Shown in pieces: positions 1-8,508 of a DNA stretch of 64,000 nucleotides. The notes under the pieces are model-generated. The model worked only from the letters and a program-made list of their open reading frames with translations. It did not search any database and was not told where the DNA came from. The DNA is from Allocatelliglobosispora scoriae (GTDB lineage: Bacteria > Actinomycetota > Actinomycetes > Mycobacteriales > Micromonosporaceae). The stretch covers positions 3,371,001-3,435,000 of the forward strand of contig NZ_JACHMN010000002.1 in the NCBI RefSeq assembly GCF_014204945.1. Reading direction: 5' to 3'. Within the stretch, counting starts at the first letter, position 1. Each line of letters starts with the position of its first letter. The position numbers were made by a program, and so were the translations under genes.

Positions 1-78
1 GCTGCCTGCGGTCCAGGGCTGGCGGTCCGCGGAAGATCCCGCCCCGCTCGGTGAGGGGCGCTCGGTCACGTGGGTCAC
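1..78 (-). CDS. purM: Phosphoribosylformylglycinamidine cyclo-ligase, N-terminal fragment (partial)
   Basis: Only the first 26 codons lie in the window; the gene runs off the left edge. The GTG start follows an AAAAGGAG-like ribosome site (positions 86-94) at 7-nt spacing. The translated start, VTHVTERPSPSGAGSSADRQ then PWTAGS, is a hydrophilic leader of the kind seen before the catalytic core in actinobacterial PurM. Its place 55 bp downstream of purF on the same strand matches the common purF-purM pair. PurM makes aminoimidazole ribotide from FGAM with ATP. The identification rests mainly on context because no catalytic motif is inside the window. Confidence 0.6.
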   Translation of the reverse strand, partial: MTHVTERPSPSGAGSSADRQPWTAGS

Positions 79-132
79 GGTGGTGCTCCTTTTGTTGCTG
101 CGGCTCGCATCCGCGTGGGGTTGCCGGATTGG

Positions 133-1710
133 TCAGGCTCCGGCGAACTGCTGGACCTCATCGGTGGAGATGTGAGGATCCGTCGAGGCCTCGTCGCCCG
201 AGGCCGCCGAACGGCCCTTCGCCTCCGAGGTCTGGTGCCGCTCACTCGCGCCGGGCCTGCGTCCGACACTCTCGAGCACATGCTTGCCGATCAGGTTGCC
301 CTCGGGCAGCGCAATCGGGTATTTGCCGTCGAAACACGCGGCGCAGAGCCGGCTCGCCGGTTGCTCGGTGGCCGCGATCAGCCCCGTGAGGGAGACATAG
401 CCCAGCGAGTCCGCACCGATGGCTCGCCGGATGCCGTCGTTGTCCGTGCCGTTGGCGATCAGCTCCGCCGGGCTGGCGAAGTCGATGCCGTAGAAGCAGG
501 GCCACTTGACCGGAGGTGAGGAGATGCGGACGTGCACCTCGATCGCCCCGGCCTCGCGCAGCATGCGGACGATGGCCCGCTGCGTGTTGCCGCGCACGAT
601 CGAGTCGTCGACCACGATGATCCGCTTGCCGCGGATGACGTCGCGCAGCGGATTGAGCTTCAGGCGGATGCCGAGCTGGCGGATCGTCTGCGACGGCTGG
701 ATGAAGGTGCGCCCCACGTAGGCGTTCTTCACCAGACCCATGCCGTAGGGGATGCCGGACTCCTGCGCGAAGCCGATCGCGGCCGGTGTGCCGGACTCCG
801 GGCTGGGAATGACGAGATCCGCGTCGACCGGATGCTCGCGGGCGAGCTGGCGGCCGACCTCCACCCGGGCGGCGTAGACGTTGCGACCGGTGATCGTCGC
901 GTCGGGCCGGGCCAGGTAGACGTATTCGAACAGGCAACCCTTGGGATCGGGGTTGGCGAAGCGCGACGAGCGCAGACCGGACTCGTCGATGGCGATCAGC
1001 TCGCCGGGCTCGACCTCGCGGACGATGCTGGCGCCGACGATGTCGAGCGCGGCGGACTCGCTCGCGACGACCCAACCGCGCTCCAGGCGACCGAGCACCA
1101 GGGGGCGCACGCCCTGGGCGTCGCGGGCGGCATAGAGGGTGTTCTCGTCCATGAAGACGAAGCTGAAGGCGCCCTTGATCGTCGGCAGCACCTGCATCGC
1201 GGCGGCCTCGATCGTGAGGTCGGGCGACGCGGCGAGCAGGTTGGTCACGAGGGCGGTGTCGCTGGTCGACCCGTCGACCTTGAGCCCCAACGCCTCGACC
1301 CGGCGAGCGAGCTCAGCCGTGTTGACGAGGTTGCCGTTGTGGGCGAGGGCGATCGTCGTGTTGAAGTTGGTGGCCTTGATCGTGGGCTGTGCGTTCTCCC
1401 ACGTCGAGCCGCCGGTGGTGGAGTAGCGCGCGTGCCCGATCGCGAGATGGCCGCGCAGGCTGGCGAGCGTCGGCTCGTCGAAGACCTGGGCCACGAGACC
1501 GAGATCCTTGTAGACCACCACGCCGGTGCCGTCGCTGACCGCGATGCCGGCTGCTTCCTGACCCCGGTGTTGCAGGGCGTAGAGGCCGAAGTACGTAAGT
1601 TTCGCCACCTCTTCGCCTGGAGCCCAGACGCCGAAGACGCCACATGCGTCCTGGGGGCCTGGCCGGTAGGGGTCGAGTTCGTGGCTCAACTGGCCGTCGC
1701 CTCGGGGCAC
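133..1710 (-). CDS. purF: Amidophosphoribosyltransferase
   Basis: First committed step of purine synthesis: transfers glutamine amide nitrogen to PRPP to give phosphoribosylamine. About 525 aa. A short propeptide precedes the N-terminal nucleophile Cys in DACGVFGVW, so the protein is probably cleaved to expose Cys. The C-terminal phosphoribosyltransferase half has the PRPP loop VVDDSIVRGNT. Cys in GCLFEYVYLARPD, PCFYGID and CAACFDGKYP match the four iron-sulfur ligands of the Bacillus-type enzyme. I chose the GTG at 1710 because AGGAG sits 7 nt upstream; a GTG at 1725 is the alternative and adds five residues. The C-terminal tail after about residue 485 is low-complexity. purM follows after 54 bp. 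Confidence 0.96.
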   Translation of the reverse strand: MPRGDGQLSHELDPYRPGPQDACGVFGVWAPGEEVAKLTYFGLYALQHRGQEAAGIAVSDGTGVVVYKDLGLVAQVFDEPTLASLRGHLAIGHARYSTTGGSTWENAQPTIKATNFNTTIALAHNGNLVNTAELARRVEALGLKVDGSTSDTALVTNLLAASPDLTIEAAAMQVLPTIKGAFSFVFMDENTLYAARDAQGVRPLVLGRLERGWVVASESAALDIVGASIVREVEPGELIAIDESGLRSSRFANPDPKGCLFEYVYLARPDATITGRNVYAARVEVGRQLAREHPVDADLVIPSPESGTPAAIGFAQESGIPYGMGLVKNAYVGRTFIQPSQTIRQLGIRLKLNPLRDVIRGKRIIVVDDSIVRGNTQRAIVRMLREAGAIEVHVRISSPPVKWPCFYGIDFASPAELIANGTDNDGIRRAIGADSLGYVSLTGLIAATEQPASRLCAACFDGKYPIALPEGNLIGKHVLESVGRRPGASERHQTSEAKGRSAASGDEASTDPHISTDEVQQFAGA

Positions 1711-1897
1711 CCTGCTGCTCCTCACCTAGGTTGCCTGGCTGTTTATCTTGATAGTGCGCCGTTAGGTGTCAGGTTGCGTCTTGTTCGCCGTGCTCCGACA
1801 GTGTACGCGACTTGACAGGGCTCACGGAAAGCCATCGTTTGGATGCTTTCTGTAATCAGACTGTGCCAGGTTGTGCGGATCCAGTCTGACAGAAGAG

Positions 1898-2251
1898 TCA
1901 GACGGGGAAAAGAGCAGAAATATCCGATCTGATGCCACTAGCTGTGATTCGTCCCTCAGCGAGTGCCTGACTCCAGGCCAATCGCCCGGTTGCCAGCAGG
2001 AAGAATGTGATCGGGTCGGTCTCCACGACATTTGCCGGAGTCCCACGGGTGTGCCGAGGTCCTTCGACACATTGAACTGCCCCGAACGGGGGAACTCTGA
2101 CCTCCACCGATCGTCCTGGATTTTGCGCCGCAAGTTGTGCCAGAAGCACCCTAACGGCATCGCGTAGCATCGTACGCTCGGGCTGCTCACCGGCATCGAT
2201 GGAGTCAGAAATTGCTATGACTGCCCGGGACTTATCGCTCTCTAAGGACAT
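1898..2251 (-). CDS. Sterol-carrier-like small protein upstream of purF
   Basis: 117 aa, ATG start at 2251. A compact protein of alternating helix and strand (MLRDAVRVLLAQLAAQNPGR, then SVEVRVPPFGAVQCVEGPRH) ending in a segment TDPITFFLLATGRLAWSQAL that resembles the C-terminal part of the SCP2 fold; the bacterial SCP-orthologue family has this size. Mycobacterial genomes carry a similar small conserved gene beside purF, which supports both reality and family. It is 187 bp upstream of purF on the same strand, so co-transcription is plausible. Its biochemical role is not established; lipid binding is inferred from the family only. Confidence 0.8.
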   Translation of the reverse strand: MSLESDKSRAVIAISDSIDAGEQPERTMLRDAVRVLLAQLAAQNPGRSVEVRVPPFGAVQCVEGPRHTRGTPANVVETDPITFFLLATGRLAWSQALAEGRITASGIRSDISALFPV

Positions 2252-2378
2252 GACGGGACGATACGTCCTGTCGTGACAACGATTGTGACCGGCCCTGGGT
2301 CGCGGAAACCCTGTTGGACAAGGCATAGTGGCCAGCGGTGTATTCGCACGGGGGGAGATAAACGGGAAGGCGGTGAAC

Positions 2379-4199
2379 GTGACAACACACCGACGGGCCT
2401 GGTTGCTACGCGCCGGTGTAGTCGCGACGATTGCGGTGGGCGCATTGACGGGCCTAGCTGCTCCAGCACTGGCTGCGCCAACCGTTTCAGCCCCAGCGAG
2501 CGTCACCATTGAGAGCGGTGGCGCCGAGAAGAGCTTCAGTATCACCGTCACCGCGGCAGCGGACGAGGCGCTCACCGGGCTGACCATCGCCCTCAACGCG
2601 CCTGGCGGAAGCGGTATCACCTGCACCGCCGGCTGCAACAGCACACCTTTCGGCGTTGCAGCGGGGACAACCTCGCCGCCCAAGCCGCTCAAGGTCAAGG
2701 CGGGTGCGGGATCGGCCTCGGGCGACATCTCCGTCGAGATCGTCATCTCCGGCAGCGGACCACCGCCCAATCCCGGTGACCCGGCCCCGCCCGTCAGCGT
2801 GACGCGCACCATGACCATCAAGGTCGTGCCGCTCCCGCCGCCGTCGATCAAGAAGGTCACCGGCAAGGTCAAGGACAGCGTCACCGGCAAGGCGATCGCC
2901 GGCGCCATCGTCCAGCTGCAGGACTCAGCGGGTTACAGCGTCAGCACGACCACCGACAGCGGCGGCAACTTCTCCTTCACCGGCACCGCGACCAACCCGA
3001 TCAAGCCGGGCACCATCGGCATCGGTGTCTCGCTCGAGGGCTACAACAGCATCGACAAGACTTACCAGTTCGCGCTGGGTGAGTCGAAGACCGTCAACAT
3101 CACCATGATCTCGACGGCCGCGGCCAGCGCTTCCCCGCTGCCCACCGATTCCCCGGCACCGACTGATTCGCTGGCTCCGTCCGATGGTGCGACCGCGGAC
3201 GAGACAGCCACCTCCGACACGACGAACAACGGCGGCACCGAAGAGGAGTCCGGCGGCCTCTCCTGGACGCTCATCGCGCTCGGCGGCGTCCTCGTCGCCC
3301 TCGGCATCGGTGCGATCGTCCTCATGCTCGTCCGTCGCAACAACGACGATGACGATGATGAGGACGACGAGGACGAGGACGACGAGCCACCGGCACGCGG
3401 TGGACCTCGCGGCGGCGGCCGGGGCGCGGGCGGCTACGGCGGCGGTCCTCGGGCAGCCGATCCGACGATGGTTCAGCGCCCGGGCATGGCCGACGCACCC
3501 ACCACGATGCAGCGCCCCGGCCAGTACGGTGCGCCGCCACCCCAGCAGGGCGGCTGGTCCGGCTACGGCCAGAACGCGCAGCCCACGCCGGGTTACGGTG
3601 CACCGCAGGGCGGCGGGGCATACGGCTCCCCGGCAGCGGGCCCCGGTTACCAGGGTTCCTACGGCTCTCCGGCGGCTCCGGTCTCCGGGTACGGCGGCGC
3701 GGCTCCGGTCTCGGGCTACGGCGGCGGGGCGCCCGCGAGCGGCGGCGGCTACGCGGCACCGGGCTACCAGGACCCGGCATACGGGCAGCAGCCCGCCTAC
3801 GGCCAGCCCGGATACCAGGACCCGGCATACGGGCAGCAGCCGGCCTATGGGCAGCCCGGATACCAGGCACCCGCCTACGGCCAGCCCGGATACCAGGACC
3901 CCGCATACGGACAGCAGCCGGCCTATGGGCAGCCCGGATACCAGGCACCCGCCTACGGCCAGCCCGGATACCAGGACCCCGCATACGGACAGCAGCCCGC
4001 CTACGGGCAGCAGGGCTACGTGCCGGAGCAGCGCAACGGTTACGACCCCAATGCGTACGACCAGCCCACGCAGCGGGCCTACGGCCAGGACCCCTACGCA
4101 CAGCCGCAGCCGGGTGGTTACGCGGCACCGCAGGACGGCTACGACGACCGCCGGGGCGAGCCCCGCGACCGTCGCCAGCTCGACTGGCTGGACGACTAG
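2379..4199 (+). CDS. Secreted/membrane-anchored protein with carboxypeptidase-regulatory-like domain and Tyr/Gln/Pro repeat tail
   Basis: About 606 aa. The GTG at 2379 has GGGAAGG 8 nt upstream; GTGs at 2373 and 2328 are alternatives. Order: signal peptide ending near ALAAP; an Ig-like beta region; a carboxypeptidase-regulatory-like fold (KVTGKVKDSVTGKAIAGAIV, about residues 160-245); a Ser/Thr/Pro stalk; one membrane helix at about 294-318; a positive stop RR, then a run of Asp/Glu; and a roughly 250-residue Gly/Tyr/Pro/Gln tail with repeated PGYQDPAYGQQPAYGQ. Topology places the tail in the cytoplasm. Acidic plus QPAYGQ-type tails suggest a scaffold or condensate-forming role, which is inference. 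No enzyme motif is seen. Confidence 0.82.
   Translation: MTTHRRAWLLRAGVVATIAVGALTGLAAPALAAPTVSAPASVTIESGGAEKSFSITVTAAADEALTGLTIALNAPGGSGITCTAGCNSTPFGVAAGTTSPPKPLKVKAGAGSASGDISVEIVISGSGPPPNPGDPAPPVSVTRTMTIKVVPLPPPSIKKVTGKVKDSVTGKAIAGAIVQLQDSAGYSVSTTTDSGGNFSFTGTATNPIKPGTIGIGVSLEGYNSIDKTYQFALGESKTVNITMISTAAASASPLPTDSPAPTDSLAPSDGATADETATSDTTNNGGTEEESGGLSWTLIALGGVLVALGIGAIVLMLVRRNNDDDDDEDDEDEDDEPPARGGPRGGGRGAGGYGGGPRAADPTMVQRPGMADAPTTMQRPGQYGAPPPQQGGWSGYGQNAQPTPGYGAPQGGGAYGSPAAGPGYQGSYGSPAAPVSGYGGAAPVSGYGGGAPASGGGYAAPGYQDPAYGQQPAYGQPGYQDPAYGQQPAYGQPGYQAPAYGQPGYQDPAYGQQPAYGQPGYQAPAYGQPGYQDPAYGQQPAYGQQGYVPEQRNGYDPNAYDQPTQRAYGQDPYAQPQPGGYAAPQDGYDDRRGEPRDRRQLDWLDD
3763..4015 (+). repeat. In-frame tandem repeat coding for PGYQDPAYGQQPAYGQ-type units
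   Basis: Six to seven imperfect copies of 27-48 bp units inside the surface-protein gene. Units read GYQ-(D/A)PAYGQ-(QPAYGQ). Neighbouring copies are almost identical at the DNA level, so copy number may vary by slippage or recombination. The unit is a multiple of three, so changes keep the frame. Confidence 0.85.
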
Positions 4200-4216
4200 A
4201 GCAGCAGAGCACCAGG

Positions 4217-4249
4217 ACAGGGCGCTTCCCAGCCGGGGAGGCGCCCTGT
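4217..4249 (+). terminator. Hairpin terminator after the repeat-tail gene
   Basis: Arms ACAGGGCGC (4217-4225) and GCGCCCTGT (4241-4249) with a further partial stem inside, followed by TTTC. It lies 17 bp after the stop codon. The T run is short, as is common in high-GC actinobacteria. Confidence 0.7.
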
Positions 4250-4273
4250 TTCGCATGATCGCTCATCCGCGCG

Positions 4274-4390
4274 CCCAAGATCGCCGCAACTCTTCAAGAG
4301 TTGTTCCTATCCGGCGTGGGCCACGCGTGACGCACGCCCCGTGACCACCCGATTTAGGACCAACTCTTGAAGAGTTGCGGCGATCTTGGG
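4274..4390. repeat. Palindromic element, CAACTCTTGAAGAGTTG family, paired copy 1
   Basis: Perfect 30-bp inverted repeat: left arm 4274-4303, right arm 4361-4390, 57-bp spacer. Each arm carries the 17-bp palindrome CAACTCTTGAAGAGTTG (or its TTCAAG form) plus a GATCTTGGG flank. It sits between two convergent genes and could also act as a bidirectional terminator. Confidence 0.85.
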
Positions 4391-4455
4391 TCGGGCGAGT
4401 ACATACAGAACGCCGGGCCAACCTGGAGGTCGGCCCGGCGTACCCGGATGGAGTT

Positions 4456-6771
4456 TTAGATCTCGACTGCGGCGTTGGTGACGACGGTCGAACCGAAGAG
4501 CTTCGGCAGGGTCTCGGTCCACGCGGTCCGCAGCTCGTCCAGGGCCACGCTGAACTGGTCGCGGATGGCGAGCGGCGCGCCCTCGGCGGTGACCGTGCCG
4601 ATCGCGGTGACCGGGACCTGGTACTCCTCGCAGAGCGCCGTGAAGGCCTTGTCGACACCCCGGGGGATGGCGACGAGGACCCGGCCGGTCGACTCGGAGA
4701 AGAGGAAGGTGAAGGGCAGCGCGCCCACCGACCACTCCGCCGGCAGCTCGATCGTCGCGCCGAAGTTCTTGCGCAGGCAGGACTCGACCAGCACCTGGGC
4801 GAGACCGCCGTCGGAGAGGTCGTGCGCGGCCGAGACGAGTCCACGGCCGGCGAGGTCGGCCATGAGCGCACCGAGGCGACGCTCGCCGAGCAGGTCGACC
4901 GCGGGCGGGCGGCCGCCGAGGTGCTCGTGCACCACCCAGGCCCACTCGGAGCCGGAGAACTCGGCCTGGGTGGTGCCCAGCACGTAGAGCAGGTCACCCT
5001 CCTGGGAGAACCCCATCGGTACGCGATGGCGCACATCCTCGTGGATCCCGAGCACCGCGATGACCGGAGTCGGGTGGATCGGCACGGCGCCGGTCTGGTT
5101 GTAGAAGCTGACGTTGCCGCCGGTGACCGGGATGCCGAGCTCCAGGCAGCCGTCGGCGAGCCCGCGAACGGCCTCGGCGAACTGCCACATGACACCCGGG
5201 TCCTCGGGGGAGCCGAAATTCATGCAGTTGGAGACGGCGATCGGCACGGCACCCGTGACGGCGACGTTGCGATAGGACTCGGCGAGTGCGAGCTTGGCGC
5301 CCTCGTAGGGGTCCAGCCGGGCGAACCGGGCGTTGCCGTCGCAGGAGAGCGCGACACCGAGGTGCGTCTCCTCGTCGATCCGGATGACACCGGCGTCCTC
5401 GGGCTGGGCGAGGATCGTGTTGCCCAGCACGTAGCGGTCGTACTGCTCGGTGACCCAGGACTTGTCGCACAGGTTGGGGCTGGCGATCATGCGGAGCAGC
5501 GTCTCGCGCAGCTCCTCCGGGTTGGCCGGCCGCGGCAGCGTCTCGGCCCGATCCGCGATGAGCAGCGGCAGGTCGTTGGGCTCCTTGAGCGGCCGGGCAT
5601 AGACCGGGCCGTCGTCGACGAGGCTGCCCGGGGGCACGTCGACCACGGTCTGGCCGTGCCAGTCGATGACGAGGCGGCCGGTGTCGGTGACGACGCCGAT
5701 CGCGGTCGCGCTGACGCCCCAGAGGGTCGCGATGCCGAGAACCGCGTCGAGCTTCGCCGGCTCGACGATGAGCAGCATGCGCTCCTGCGACTCGCTGGCG
5801 AGGATCTCGTGCGGCTGCATCGAGGCCTCGCGCAGGTGCACCTTCTCCAGCTGGACGCTCATGCCGGTGCCGGCCGAGGCGCTGGTCTCGGTGAGCGCGC
5901 AGGTGAGGCCCGCGCCGCCGAGGTCCTGGACGCCGACGATGAGCTTGCTCGCGTAGAGCTCCAGGCACGACTCGATCAGGAGCTTCTCCATGAACGGGTC
6001 GCCGACCTGGACCGCCGGGCGCTGCTGCTCGGACTCGCTGTCGAAGGTGGCGCTGGCGAGCACGGAGACGCCGCCGATGCCGTCGCGGCCGGTCTTCGCG
6101 CCCATCAGGACCACGATGTTGCCGGGGCCGTCGGCCTCCTTGCGCTGCAGGCCGTCGACGGGCAGAACGCCCACGCAGAGCGCGTTGACGAGCGGGTTGC
6201 CCTGGTAGCACGGGTCGAAGACGATCTCACCGCCGACGTTGGGCAGGCCGAGGCAGTTGCCGTAGCCGCCGACGCCCGCGACGACGCCGGGCAGGACCCG
6301 GGCGGTGTCGGGGTGATCGGCGGCACCGAAGCGCAGCGCGTCCATGACCGCGACCGGCCGCGCACCCATCGCCAGGATGTCGCGGACGATGCCGCCGACA
6401 CCGGTCGCCGCGCCCTGGTAGGGCTCGACGAAGGACGGGTGGTTGTGCGACTCGACCTTGAAGGTCACGGCGAGCTTGTCGGTGATCGCCACGACACCGG
6501 CGTTTTCACCGATGCCGGCGAGCATGCGCTCCGACGGCGGCTTCTTCTCACCGAACTGGCGCAGGTGGATCTTGCTCGACTTGTAGGAGCAGTGCTCACT
6601 CCACATGATCGAATACATCGCGAGCTCGGACTGGGTGGGACGCCGACCGAGGATCTGCTGGATGCGCTCGTACTCATCCGGCTGGAGACCCAGCTCCGCG
6701 AAGGGCTGCTCCTCGTCGGCCGTGGCGAGCGCGCGCTCGACGGTGTCCACATCGATGTCGACGGCGGTCAT
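4456..6771 (-). CDS. purL: Phosphoribosylformylglycinamidine synthase subunit PurL
   Basis: Large ATP-using subunit of the three-part FGAM synthase, converting FGAR to FGAM with ammonia from PurQ. 771 aa, the usual length of the small-type PurL. Visible motifs: [12 protein letters not shown] near the N-terminus, [20 protein letters not shown] for metal/substrate binding, [20 protein letters not shown] and a C-terminal [14 protein letters not shown] segment of the AIR-synthase fold. The ATG at 6771 overlaps the purQ stop by 4 bp (ATGA), so translation is coupled. Longer reading upstream of this ATG is not coding: it crosses purQ in another frame. Last gene of purS-purQ-purL. Confidence 0.97.
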   Translation of the reverse strand: MTAVDIDVDTVERALATADEEQPFAELGLQPDEYERIQQILGRRPTQSELAMYSIMWSEHCSYKSSKIHLRQFGEKKPPSERMLAGIGENAGVVAITDKLAVTFKVESHNHPSFVEPYQGAATGVGGIVRDILAMGARPVAVMDALRFGAADHPDTARVLPGVVAGVGGYGNCLGLPNVGGEIVFDPCYQGNPLVNALCVGVLPVDGLQRKEADGPGNIVVLMGAKTGRDGIGGVSVLASATFDSESEQQRPAVQVGDPFMEKLLIESCLELYASKLIVGVQDLGGAGLTCALTETSASAGTGMSVQLEKVHLREASMQPHEILASESQERMLLIVEPAKLDAVLGIATLWGVSATAIGVVTDTGRLVIDWHGQTVVDVPPGSLVDDGPVYARPLKEPNDLPLLIADRAETLPRPANPEELRETLLRMIASPNLCDKSWVTEQYDRYVLGNTILAQPEDAGVIRIDEETHLGVALSCDGNARFARLDPYEGAKLALAESYRNVAVTGAVPIAVSNCMNFGSPEDPGVMWQFAEAVRGLADGCLELGIPVTGGNVSFYNQTGAVPIHPTPVIAVLGIHEDVRHRVPMGFSQEGDLLYVLGTTQAEFSGSEWAWVVHEHLGGRPPAVDLLGERRLGALMADLAGRGLVSAAHDLSDGGLAQVLVESCLRKNFGATIELPAEWSVGALPFTFLFSESTGRVLVAIPRGVDKAFTALCEEYQVPVTAIGTVTAEGAPLAIRDQFSVALDELRTAWTETLPKLFGSTVVTNAAVEI

Positions 6772-7469
6772 GCTGCTACTTCCTCTTCCACCGGCTGTGC
6801 GGCACCGGCAAGGTGCGCGAGCACCGACGTGAAGAACGTGAGGCCGTCGACGGACGGGCCGGTCAGCAGGTCGATGGCGTGCTCCGGGTGCGGCATGATG
6901 CCGACCACGTTGCCCGCCTCGTTGCGGATCGCCGCGATGTCGCGCATCGAACCGTTGGGGTTCTCCCCGACGTAGCGCGCCACGATCTGCCCGTTGGCCT
7001 CGAGCCGGTCGAGCAGCTCCTCGCTGCCGACGAAGCAGCCCTCGCCGTTCTTGACCGGGATGACGATCTCCTGGCCGCTGTCGAACCCGTTGGTCCAGGC
7101 GGTGGCGGCAGCCTCGATCCGCAGCTTCTGATCGCGGTTGCGGAAGTGCAGGTGCTGGTTGCGGGTGAGCGCGCCGGGCAGCAGGTGGGCCTCGCAGAGG
7201 ATCTGGAAGCCGTTGCAGATGCCGAGCACGGGCAGGCCGTCGCGGGCACCCTTGGCGATCGTCTCCATCACCGGAGCGAACCGGGCGATCGCGCCGCAGC
7301 GCAGGTAGTCGCCGTAGGAGAAGCCGCCCGGGAGCACGACGGCATCGACGCCGTAGAGCTCGGGATCGGCGTGCCAGAGGCGAACCACCTCGGCACCGGA
7401 GTAGCGTGCGGCCCTGGCCGCGTCCCCGTCGTCCAGCGACCCGGGGAAGGTCACGACGCCGATTCTCAT
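6768..7469 (-). CDS. purQ: Phosphoribosylformylglycinamidine synthase subunit PurQ (glutaminase)
   Basis: Class-I glutamine amidotransferase that supplies ammonia to PurL. 233 aa. The nucleophile elbow is [10 protein letters not shown] with the catalytic Cys at about residue 87; the His-Glu pair is in MPHPEHAID near residue 200. [11 protein letters not shown] at about 49-59 is the oxyanion region. It overlaps purS upstream by 4 bp and purL downstream by 4 bp, giving equal expression of the three subunits. Confidence 0.97.
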   Translation of the reverse strand: MRIGVVTFPGSLDDGDAARAARYSGAEVVRLWHADPELYGVDAVVLPGGFSYGDYLRCGAIARFAPVMETIAKGARDGLPVLGICNGFQILCEAHLLPGALTRNQHLHFRNRDQKLRIEAAATAWTNGFDSGQEIVIPVKNGEGCFVGSEELLDRLEANGQIVARYVGENPNGSMRDIAAIRNEAGNVVGIMPHPEHAIDLLTGPSVDGLTFFTSVLAHLAGAAQPVEEEVAA

Positions 7470-7702
7470 GCCTCGACCCGCACCGCGTAATCCTCGATGA
7501 CCGGGTTGGCGAGGAGCTTGTCGGCGATCTCCTTGGCGCGGTCGAGATCTGCCTCACCGGCGAATTCGATCTCCACGCGGCGGCCGATCCTTACCGAGGC
7601 GACGTCATTGACGCCCAGGCGAGGCAGAGCGTTGGCGACAGCCTGCCCCTGCGGATCGAGGATTTCGGGCTTCAGCATGACGTCTACCACGACGCGAGCC
7701 AC
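7466..7702 (-). CDS. purS: Phosphoribosylformylglycinamidine synthase subunit PurS
   Basis: Small bridging subunit that joins PurL and PurQ in the FGAM synthase complex. 78 aa, the usual size, with the typical start [20 protein letters not shown] and [17 protein letters not shown]. The GTG start at 7702 has AGGAG 6 nt upstream, the best ribosome site of the operon, as expected for its first gene. Confidence 0.96.
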   Translation of the reverse strand: MARVVVDVMLKPEILDPQGQAVANALPRLGVNDVASVRIGRRVEIEFAGEADLDRAKEIADKLLANPVIEDYAVRVEA

Positions 7703-7812
7703 GGTGATCTCCTGACATGATCAATCTCGTGCGGGCGTGACCAGCGTACCTGTACCTATGCCGCCACCCCCGGCGGCCCTGGCTCGTTAGGGCGCGCGTT
7801 ACACCCGGGTGA

Positions 7813-8418
7813 TCACGGCACCAGGGAGATCACGGTCACCGCGGCGAGGACCGCGCAGACGCCGGCGCCGACATACCGGATCACGGAGAGGCGCACCCGC
7901 TTCAACAGCCAGCGTCCCAACAGCACGGCCGCGCCCGCCACGGCCGCGAGACCAAACCAGGCCCCGAAGAAGACGGGTACGCCGGGACGGCCGCTCGCCA
8001 CCAGCCCGGCGGTAATGAGCTGGGACAGGTCGCCCCACTCCGCCGCGAAGAGGACGAGGAAACTGGCGGTCGCCGCACGCAGGCCGGTGCGGGATTCGGT
8101 GACCTTCTGCTCGTACTCCTTCTCCTGCTCGGCGCCCTCGGCATCAGCCTTGCGCGCGCCGCGGAACAGGACCACCGCGCCGATGGCGAACATCACCGCG
8201 GCGAAGAGCTTGACCGGCGTAGCAGGGAGTTTGGAGATCAGCGTGCCGGCGACGACGGCGACGAGGCACTGCACGCCGAAGGCTGCGGTGACCCCGATCC
8301 AGACCGGCCACGGCCGGTAACGGGTCCCGAGCACGAGCGTGGCGACAAAGGTCTTGTCGGGCAGCTCGACAGGCACGATCAGCACAAACGCCGTAAGGAA
8401 CGCCGAGATCCACTCCAC
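7813..8418 (-). CDS. TMEM165/GDT1-family cation transporter
   Basis: 201 aa, about six membrane helices in two halves joined by an acidic/basic loop (GARKADAEGAEQEKEYEQKV). Each half carries a version of the family motif E-x-G-D-(K/R)-(T/S): VELPDKTF near residue 20 and AEWGDLSQ near 126. The first copy has Pro in place of Gly. The family moves Mn2+/Ca2+ against protons across the membrane, and bacterial members are manganese exporters. GTG start. It lies downstream of purB behind a strong hairpin, so it is probably transcribed separately. Confidence 0.85.
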   Translation of the reverse strand: MEWISAFLTAFVLIVPVELPDKTFVATLVLGTRYRPWPVWIGVTAAFGVQCLVAVVAGTLISKLPATPVKLFAAVMFAIGAVVLFRGARKADAEGAEQEKEYEQKVTESRTGLRAATASFLVLFAAEWGDLSQLITAGLVASGRPGVPVFFGAWFGLAAVAGAAVLLGRWLLKRVRLSVIRYVGAGVCAVLAAVTVISLVP

Positions 8419-8440
8419 GGACTCATTCTGCCCGTCCCGC

Positions 8441-8502
8441 CACGTTTTGCAGCAAAGCGTGGCCTCGCCGCGTCACAAGGCCACGCTTTGCTGCAAAACG
8501 TG
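8441..8502 (-). terminator. Perfect 24-bp hairpin after purB (CACGTTTTGC element family)
   Basis: Arms 8441-8464 and 8479-8502 are exact reverse complements, separated by 14 nt. The stem contains CACGTTTTGCAGCAAA, which recurs four times at 40742-40891. It lies 7 bp downstream of the purB stop, so termination of purB is the likely effect; the recurrence says it is also a dispersed element. Confidence 0.8.
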
Positions 8503-8508
8503 AGGGGG

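Noticed and set aside
1726-1897. Possible small gene between purF and the sterol-carrier-like protein
   Set aside because: Open readings there have no ribosome site and no consistent codon bias; treated as a promoter/leader gap.
3763-4015. Regular short repeats considered as a CRISPR array
   Set aside because: Units are in frame, coding, with no unique spacers; they are protein repeats.
4375-6975. Long open reading on the plus strand across purL
   Set aside because: Antisense shadow of a well-supported gene; produced by GC-rich codon bias, with low-complexity Arg/Gly/Ala/Glu translation and no domain.
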